Shown: in pieces, positions 38,134 to 43,113 of the stretch
Numbering within the stretch: the stretch's first letter is position 1
How the letters are laid out: each line of letters starts with the position of its first letter
DNA from: a virus
Strand: one strand, 5' to 3'
Virus record (IMG/VR): IMGVR_UViG_3300027906_000041
Location: 1-43,113 of that record
DNA length: 43,113 nt
The notes under the pieces: generated by a model
Told to the model about the DNA's origin: nothing
Databases searched by the model: none
What the model saw: only the letters and a program-made list of their open reading frames with translations
Made by a program: the position numbers and the translations under genes

Positions 38134-38571
38134 TTATTGGATTTGTGCTACTACTTTAAAAAGATTGTTAGGGAGTTTTTCCCATTCTACATGTAGTTTA
38201 AGTTCACTCTGACCATCTTTACTGATAAAATCATCGTCAATGTCTTCATCTTCGATTCCTTTACCAAACCTACCACCATATTGGGTCATAGGTAGATCAG
38301 ATGATCCTGTGTCTGCTACATCTTCATCTAGTTCTGTATCAAACTCAAGACCAACTTGTTCTACTCGTCTTCCAATCTGTCCTAAAGCACCAGCGACAGT
38401 CATGTGTTCCCTGTCTGCAACACTACCAATAAATGCATTTAATCTTTGTAAGACTTCTGAGTCATTAGCAAAGTTATGCAGATCATCAGTTGCAACTCTA
38501 TTTTGGTCTTGTTGACCATAACTTACTGCATTATCAGCAGCTTCTTGTATGTGCTTTTTAAACGATTTCAT
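38134..38571 (-). CDS. Hypothetical 145-aa protein
   Basis: MKSFKKHIQEAADNAVSYGQ at the start, a helical middle (VLQRLNAFIGSVADREHMTV) and an acidic linker (IEDEDIDDDFISKDGQSEL), then a beta-like end (LKLHVEWEKLPNNLFKVVA). The starting MKSFKKHIQEA is a common form for marine T4-like phage structural proteins, which can carry a cleavable N-terminus. Function unknown. Confidence 0.6.
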   Translation of the reverse strand: MKSFKKHIQEAADNAVSYGQQDQNRVATDDLHNFANDSEVLQRLNAFIGSVADREHMTVAGALGQIGRRVEQVGLEFDTELDEDVADTGSSDLPMTQYGGRFGKGIEDEDIDDDFISKDGQSELKLHVEWEKLPNNLFKVVAQIQ

Positions 38572-38583
38572 AATTTATTCCTA

Positions 38584-39147
38584 TTAGGCAGCAACTGTAA
38601 TTGTACCAGCTGCAGTTCCGATTCCTACTACACTAGTAATTGTTGCGTTTCCACCTTCTGATTTATCAACAATTGTTGAACCACCAGCGTGTGCTAATGG
38701 GTTTGCACCAAAACTTAATACATCAGATGCATTAGTGGCTGCATTTGCAGCACCGATTGCAAGACTAAATGTAAGTTTGTTGGTTGAAGAACCACTTGCA
38801 TATACTAATACATGTGGGCCTCTACCAGAACCTGAGCCTTGGTTTCCGTTAGTTACTGATAAAGTAGGTGAACCTGTTACTGTAACTTTCTCATTGAAAA
38901 GAACAGTTGCAGATAAAGTACCACCATCTGATTTATCAAATGCAGTAGTTACCCAATCAATACTTGTTATATCAGCTTGACCAATAGAAGTTGCAAGAGC
39001 TCCAATAGCTGCAATAACTTCCTCTTGATGATTATCTGATTTCTTATATACCCAACCTCTTGCAGTTGCATATGTTAACGCTTTATCAGCTGCCGTCAAC
39101 CATTTAGGTTTTGCTTCATTAGCGTCTGAATTTCCCCATAAAGACAT
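38584..39147 (-). CDS. Virion structural protein, Ig/beta-sandwich-like
   Basis: 187 residues. It begins MSLWGNSDANEAKPKW, the common opening of marine phage structural proteins. Residues ~60-187 are Ser/Thr/Gly-rich with repeating strands (DKSDGGTLSATVLFNEKVT; GSPTLSVTNG; YASGSSTNKLTFSLAI), similar to Ig-like or cadherin-like surface domains. It may decorate the capsid or tail. TATAAATA at 39216-39223 lies ~70 bases upstream, and GAGAGGA precedes the ATG, so late expression is likely. Confidence 0.65.
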   Translation of the reverse strand: MSLWGNSDANEAKPKWLTAADKALTYATARGWVYKKSDNHQEEVIAAIGALATSIGQADITSIDWVTTAFDKSDGGTLSATVLFNEKVTVTGSPTLSVTNGNQGSGSGRGPHVLVYASGSSTNKLTFSLAIGAANAATNASDVLSFGANPLAHAGGSTIVDKSEGGNATITSVVGIGTAAGTITVAA

Positions 39148-39215
39148 AATTTTTTCCTCTCTTTAAATGATTACCATTGACTGATAACATGGTTAATTAA
39201 ATGTTTGTCTAATTG

Positions 39216-39223
39216 TATTTATA
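39216..39223 (-). promoter_or_regulatory. TATAAATA late promoter element (minus)
   Basis: A perfect TATAAATA on the minus strand. Transcription near 39210 would give a leader of about 60 bases before the virion protein gene that starts at 39147. It overlaps the stop codon of the 168-aa gene. Position and target fit a T4-type late promoter. Confidence 0.55.
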
Positions 39224-39725
39224 TGTTTTCTTTTTTCCACTTTAGAAATTCTGGACTTATTTCATGTCCAGCAACTAAACCTTCAATATGATAAATGAAA
39301 TGTTGTGCATCAGTTGGTTTTCCATCCCTTATTCCATCTGATTCCTTCCAAGATTCTGGAATCTCTGCGAAAGATTGAGTTGAATTAAATTGTGGAAATG
39401 TTGTAGGCCATGGAACTGTTTCATTATATGTAGATACAGGTATCCCATCATATGAATATGTAGTTATCCCATCTGCATCTGATACTGTTGCCTTGACTGA
39501 GGATACTACACCTTCAACCCCACCAGTACCATCTTCTTTCTTTGGTTCTGGCATGGTATCTATAGTGTGTGTCCAGACTTCTCCTGTCATGGGTTCTACA
39601 TTTACTGTGACATCATCCATATCCCATGCTTCCCAAGTCACATTAACACTAACAATCTCGTCTGGATTTTTACTTACATCCCAATTGTAATCGTCTTCTG
39701 TTGTTGGTATTCTTCTAAAATGCAT
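39219..39725 (-). CDS. Hypothetical 168-aa structural-type protein
   Basis: MHFRRIPTTEDDYNWDVSKN, then VSVNVTWEAWDMDDVTVNVE, and TTYSYDGIPVSTYNETVPW, followed by FAEIPESWKESDGIRDGKPT. Beta-rich, with no membrane or metal motif. Its neighbours are a tail-fibre-like protein and a virion protein, so a fibre- or decoration-associated role is likely but not shown. Confidence 0.6.
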   Translation of the reverse strand: MHFRRIPTTEDDYNWDVSKNPDEIVSVNVTWEAWDMDDVTVNVEPMTGEVWTHTIDTMPEPKKEDGTGGVEGVVSSVKATVSDADGITTYSYDGIPVSTYNETVPWPTTFPQFNSTQSFAEIPESWKESDGIRDGKPTDAQHFIYHIEGLVAGHEISPEFLKWKKENI

Positions 39726-39734
39726 AATTATCTC

Positions 39735-41543
39735 CTAACAACAAGCTCCTGGCCCTGTTAAGTAGTTTCCAGCTTCCATGTGAACTGATGTAGTTTGTTG
39801 AGTAGATGTGACTGGTATAATATATGTTCCACTTACATTTTCTAAGTATATTCGAGAAGCAGCATAAAATGACCTCTCTTGTATGACTGGATTTCCACTA
39901 AAACCACAAATAGCTTGTGCTTGTCCTGCTGTTGCAACGCCTGGGACATATGACCAATTATTTAATTGAGTCGAACTGTTTGGGATTATATCATTATCAG
40001 AACCACCAGCATGTGTCCATGTATTAGATGTCCAAGTTCCACTACTCCAACTTCCACCCAGTCCACCAGAAGAAGTACCATTATAGAAAGTATTACTCAT
40101 CCATCCGTTACCAGATGTAGAGTATACTATTTTGACTCTGAGTGTATCCCCAACACCTATGTGTGCGTAACTGGTACTTGCCCAATAGGAGTGAATATTA
40201 GACCACCCAGCTGTAAATCCAGAGGTGTATTGTCCACCAGAAGTAGTTTGATATTGTCTAATTGAATATGCAGATGAAGAATTGAACCATTTAAAGGAAA
40301 ACCAAGTATTCAAACTTGCATTACAGTGTATTATGTTGCAACTTGAACCTTCTGTGATTGCAGAATAAGATTTATCGTCAGTTTCGGATTCAGCATGACC
40401 TTGATCACCTGTTTTGTAGGATGCAGACTGGGTACTATCTGACCAACCTGCTGTTCCACTACCTGTTATTGTAGTATTGTATGTTGTATTTGCTGAACTA
40501 CCTGTCGTTATATAGAAGTTTCTAGTACCAGAAGTTGTAGTTGTTTGTGAACTTGCACCATCTACATCACCACTACCACTTGCAGTATAGATCGCAGTCA
40601 CACCACTATCTACTCCACCCAGTGTATGTGAACCGATATTAGTTCTTGTACTTAATGCTTGTCCGTAAGCACTTACATCACCACCAACAGTTGTGTCTGT
40701 CTGTGAAGTGTCTAATGCTCTAGTTGTGACTGTATATCCAAAAGTATCTCCATGACTTCCAACTGTAACTGTTCCAGTTAATCCAGTTGAATATGAACCA
40801 GAAGAGGTCATGTTAATATAGATAACATCACCATTACTAACTGAACTAGTACCAGTTGTCCAACTACCAGAATTAATTTTGTATTGACCAGTACCAGAGA
40901 AAGATGTCGAAACACTTGTTCCACTATCTAGTCCACTGATTGTGCATCCAGAAGAGGTATTAGAAGTTGATGGATTAACTCCTGAGCTACTAGTTGATGT
41001 TGGAGAACAAACTGGGTCTGTATCTTCTGCACGAGTTGTTGATGCAAGAGATACTTGAGCACTTGTTCCATTTCCACTTAAAGTGACTGTATAACTAACA
41101 CCAGAAGAATAAGAACCAGATGAAGTAATTGTTGCTGTAGTTGTCGTTGCAGTTGTTGAACTGAATGATACTCCACTACCACTCCAAGAAACCCCAGTGT
41201 TCGATGGAGTATTACCATCACCATCTGCTGTAGAATATCCTTGTGTATTAACACTGAGTGTAAAGGCACAACTTGAACTTAATTCTTGACCAGTAAAATT
41301 ATCAGTTTGTTTATTAATTGTTATATAAGGATTAGAATTGTATGCAGTAGAATTTGCACCAGTACCACCATCTACCGATGATATATTTGCAACTGAGATT
41401 GCACCAGATTTTGGTACACCAGAATTATTTGAAGTATTGGGCATATAGGAACCCGCCCTATAATACTCATTCAATCCAATTGGATTACTACCACCCAAAT
41501 CAGATTGAATTTCTGAGAAACTACCTGTTGTGACTGTTCCCAT
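39735..41543 (-). CDS. Putative tail fibre / receptor-binding type protein, 602 aa
   Basis: The N-terminal ~50 residues (FSEIQSDLGGSNPIGLNEYY; YMPNTSNNSGVPKSGAISVA) match the attachment segment of many phage fibre proteins. The following ~400 residues are low-complexity Ser/Thr/Gly with repeated strands (TTTATITSSGSYSSGVSYTV; GTSAQVSLAS) like Ig-type surface repeats. The C-terminal ~150 residues are aromatic- and Trp-rich (WFSFKWFNSSSAYSIRQY), resembling a receptor-facing domain. Two Cys end the chain. No reverse transcriptase or variable repeat is seen. Confidence 0.6.
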   Translation of the reverse strand: MGTVTTGSFSEIQSDLGGSNPIGLNEYYRAGSYMPNTSNNSGVPKSGAISVANISSVDGGTGANSTAYNSNPYITINKQTDNFTGQELSSSCAFTLSVNTQGYSTADGDGNTPSNTGVSWSGSGVSFSSTTATTTTATITSSGSYSSGVSYTVTLSGNGTSAQVSLASTTRAEDTDPVCSPTSTSSSGVNPSTSNTSSGCTISGLDSGTSVSTSFSGTGQYKINSGSWTTGTSSVSNGDVIYINMTSSGSYSTGLTGTVTVGSHGDTFGYTVTTRALDTSQTDTTVGGDVSAYGQALSTRTNIGSHTLGGVDSGVTAIYTASGSGDVDGASSQTTTTSGTRNFYITTGSSANTTYNTTITGSGTAGWSDSTQSASYKTGDQGHAESETDDKSYSAITEGSSCNIIHCNASLNTWFSFKWFNSSSAYSIRQYQTTSGGQYTSGFTAGWSNIHSYWASTSYAHIGVGDTLRVKIVYSTSGNGWMSNTFYNGTSSGGLGGSWSSGTWTSNTWTHAGGSDNDIIPNSSTQLNNWSYVPGVATAGQAQAICGFSGNPVIQERSFYAASRIYLENVSGTYIIPVTSTQQTTSVHMEAGNYLTGPGACC

Positions 41544-42094
41544 TACTTACTTGTACTCCTCTTGATCAATGCAAGAGTGTCCGTAAATCCTTTTTTGTTC
41601 TTTGATAACATATCTGATATTTTCTTTTTCATTGCGGGTTTCTTAATACCAACTCTTGGGTCAAAAAATACTTTAACTAAGAATTTTGCATCTGCCTGTG
41701 TTATCCACACGATAGACCCATCATCTAATTTAAGTTTAGATTTACCTCTGAGATCCGCAGCACCTTTTATTTGGACTAGGATGTTTTGGTCTGGGTCGTT
41801 TGCACGAGGGCCCATTTTCTTTTCTCTTTCTCGTGCATTGAAATAGGATTCTATTTCTTGTTTGATGTCATCAGAAGCTTTCCAACTTGTAAACTTTCCA
41901 GAATCAATTGCATCTGCAAATTTCTTTGCTGGGCCACTGGAACCCTTTGCATAATCTTCTATTCTATTTATTGCATCTTGAACAGATTTTGCCTTATTTA
42001 CAAAGTCTTTTATTTTGTTATTGGCTGCATTTGTTTTTGCACCAAAATCGTGGTATGACCTTACTTCTGATATGATGGGATGATATCGTCTCAT
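41543..42094 (-). CDS. Hypothetical 183-aa protein in structural operon
   Basis: MRRYHPIISEVRSYHDFGAK, then helical (DFVNKAKSVQDAINRIEDYA), a basic/acidic middle (NAREREKKMGPRANDPDQN) and IVWITQADAKFLVKVFFDPR. The C-terminus is very Lys-rich. A start region similar to cleavable structural proteins and its position before the fibre gene suggest an assembly role. It overlaps that gene at one base. Function unknown. Confidence 0.6.
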   Translation of the reverse strand: MRRYHPIISEVRSYHDFGAKTNAANNKIKDFVNKAKSVQDAINRIEDYAKGSSGPAKKFADAIDSGKFTSWKASDDIKQEIESYFNAREREKKMGPRANDPDQNILVQIKGAADLRGKSKLKLDDGSIVWITQADAKFLVKVFFDPRVGIKKPAMKKKISDMLSKNKKGFTDTLALIKRSTSK

Positions 42095-42106
42095 CTGATA
42101 CTCCCT

Positions 42107-43113
42107 TTAGAATGCAGAATTGATATCTGAATAGTTTCTATATTTTGATTTTGCAACTTTTAAAAGATTATTTAAAATGTCGTTTCTAAATTTTGATAAG
42201 TCCCCATGCATATGACCTTGAACCTTATGTATTGCTATGATAGATTTTAAAACATCCATACTCTTCTTATCTTTTAGTATTTTTGCAAGATGTAGTATTG
42301 ATCCTGTATGATCATTTCTATCTGTCATATCTGAAATCTTTTTAATATCTGCATCTGACATTGTTTGTGCTTCAACTATTTCTTCGATATCTTCTTTAAT
42401 GTTTTTAATTTCTTCGTGGTAAATACCTTTCCTAGTCTTAGGATCAAATCCCATGTAGAATCCTTTAAGAGATGATAGTTTAACACCAATCTTATCTAAC
42501 AATCCTACCATACCTTGAATTTTTTCCCAAGATGCTGGAGAGAACTTACCTTTTGATCTGATTTGACCAAAGAGTCTATCCAATTGTGTTTCTGGGTCTG
42601 CACTTTTAGTTAATGGGAATCCAGTAATTGTACTTAATTGTTTTGTGAATGCAGCGAGTTTAATCTTATCTTTAGGGGATAATGCTTCTCTTATTGCAAT
42701 CTCAAATCCTTTATAACCTTCTCCAAAGTTTGCATAGTTAAGTGCCTTAACAACATCTTTATTCTTTGAAAGACCTTTTTTAAGTTTTTCAATCTCTTTC
42801 ATTGCATAGGTCATTGCACCACCATGATCAAGTGCAATTTCAACTGCTTTCTTTACAGTCTTATCTCTAATTTTATTCTTTCTGAAATATGTAGATATCT
42901 CTTGTCCTGTTAATTTAGAACCAGCCATATTTGGTTTTTCTGAAATCGTTTCTGTTTCCTCTGCATACATATCTTTTAACTGAGCAGAGTTTAATAATTG
43001 AGTTGTCTTAAATGCTGGTGATAAATCTACATCTTTATAATTTTTAGATTTCTGATTAGCAACAACAGTTAATCTAATTGCTCTTTCATCTTTGGGATCA
43101 TCTTCCCAAGTAA
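42107..43113 (-). CDS. Partial hypothetical protein, 5' end beyond window
   Basis: The frame is open from its stop at 42107 to the right edge, so its start lies outside the window. An internal ATG at 42970 could be mistaken for the start, but the upstream in-frame sequence (TWEDDPKDERAIRLTVVANQ, then KNYKDVDLSPAFKTTQLL) is coding-like, so I treat it as truncated. The visible 335 residues are helical and Lys-rich (LTGQEISTYFRKNKIRDKTV; DKIGVKLSSLKGFYMGFDPK). Structural-operon neighbours; function unknown. Confidence 0.65.
   Translation of the reverse strand, partial: TWEDDPKDERAIRLTVVANQKSKNYKDVDLSPAFKTTQLLNSAQLKDMYAEETETISEKPNMAGSKLTGQEISTYFRKNKIRDKTVKKAVEIALDHGGAMTYAMKEIEKLKKGLSKNKDVVKALNYANFGEGYKGFEIAIREALSPKDKIKLAAFTKQLSTITGFPLTKSADPETQLDRLFGQIRSKGKFSPASWEKIQGMVGLLDKIGVKLSSLKGFYMGFDPKTRKGIYHEEIKNIKEDIEEIVEAQTMSDADIKKISDMTDRNDHTGSILHLAKILKDKKSMDVLKSIIAIHKVQGHMHGDLSKFRNDILNNLLKVAKSKYRNYSDINSAF

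Noticed and set aside
39735-41543. Diversity-generating retroelement target in the fibre-like gene
   Set aside because: No reverse transcriptase and no template/variable repeat pair are visible in the window; the Ser/Thr repeats are domain-like.

Overview
This window is a 43 kb piece of a T4-like contractile-tailed phage (myovirus), AT-rich and with marine character. Diagnostic T4 core proteins are gp32, gp59, gp33, RNase H, gp61 primase, NrdA/NrdB, gp4, gp53, gp26 and a gp5-type hub. Several accessory genes (DUF6433-, DUF6552- and DUF7220-like proteins, a 2OG-Fe(II) oxygenase between nrdA and nrdB, a CwlJ/SleB hydrolase, bS21, IscU) are ones I associate with marine cyanophages and pelagiphages. 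No photosynthesis genes are visible and bS21 plus IscU are present, so a heterotrophic alphaproteobacterial host such as SAR11 is my best guess; this is inference. I saw no tRNA, integrase, transposase or CRISPR array.

Layout. 1-7800 (minus): small membrane/lipoprotein genes, an acyl carrier protein, then baseplate genes (gp5-type spike, hub, gp53, gp48-like). 7800-13376 (plus): gp4, a probable gp2-like protein, a tail-tube-fold protein, gp26, a gp51-like product apparently reached only by a -1 frameshift, a two-TM protein, a tape-measure-like protein split by a frameshift, and a secreted protein. 13377-13567: convergent junction holding a GC-rich set of hairpins. 13568-27526 (minus): replication, late-transcription and accessory module (gp32, gp59, bS21, tiny basic proteins, gp33, IscU, RecB-like exonuclease, SET protein, 2OG oxygenase, RNase H, endolysin). 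A lone plus-strand micro-gene at 17513-17641 interrupts this block. 27559-28675: small early genes around a divergent promoter pair. 28643-34835 (minus): nuclease, zinc ribbon, glutaredoxin, nrdB, oxygenase, nrdA, primase. 34923-43113 (minus): spanin-like pair and structural/tail-fibre-like genes; the last gene runs off the right edge.

How it works together. Many genes are joined by ATGA or TAATG overlaps, so long translationally coupled operons are likely. Two promoter classes are visible. One is sigma70-like: four copies share TTGACW-N3-GGGTACAT-N7-TATAAT exactly, and two others are TTGACA-N16-TATACT. The other is NATAAATA, the T4 late element. Several promoters lie so close to the ATG that the mRNA should have no leader. 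The phage also carries its own ribosomal protein bS21, which sits beside the anti-Shine-Dalgarno region of the ribosome. That pairing, the gp26/gp51 frameshift and the structured intergenic RNAs are the most interesting features here.
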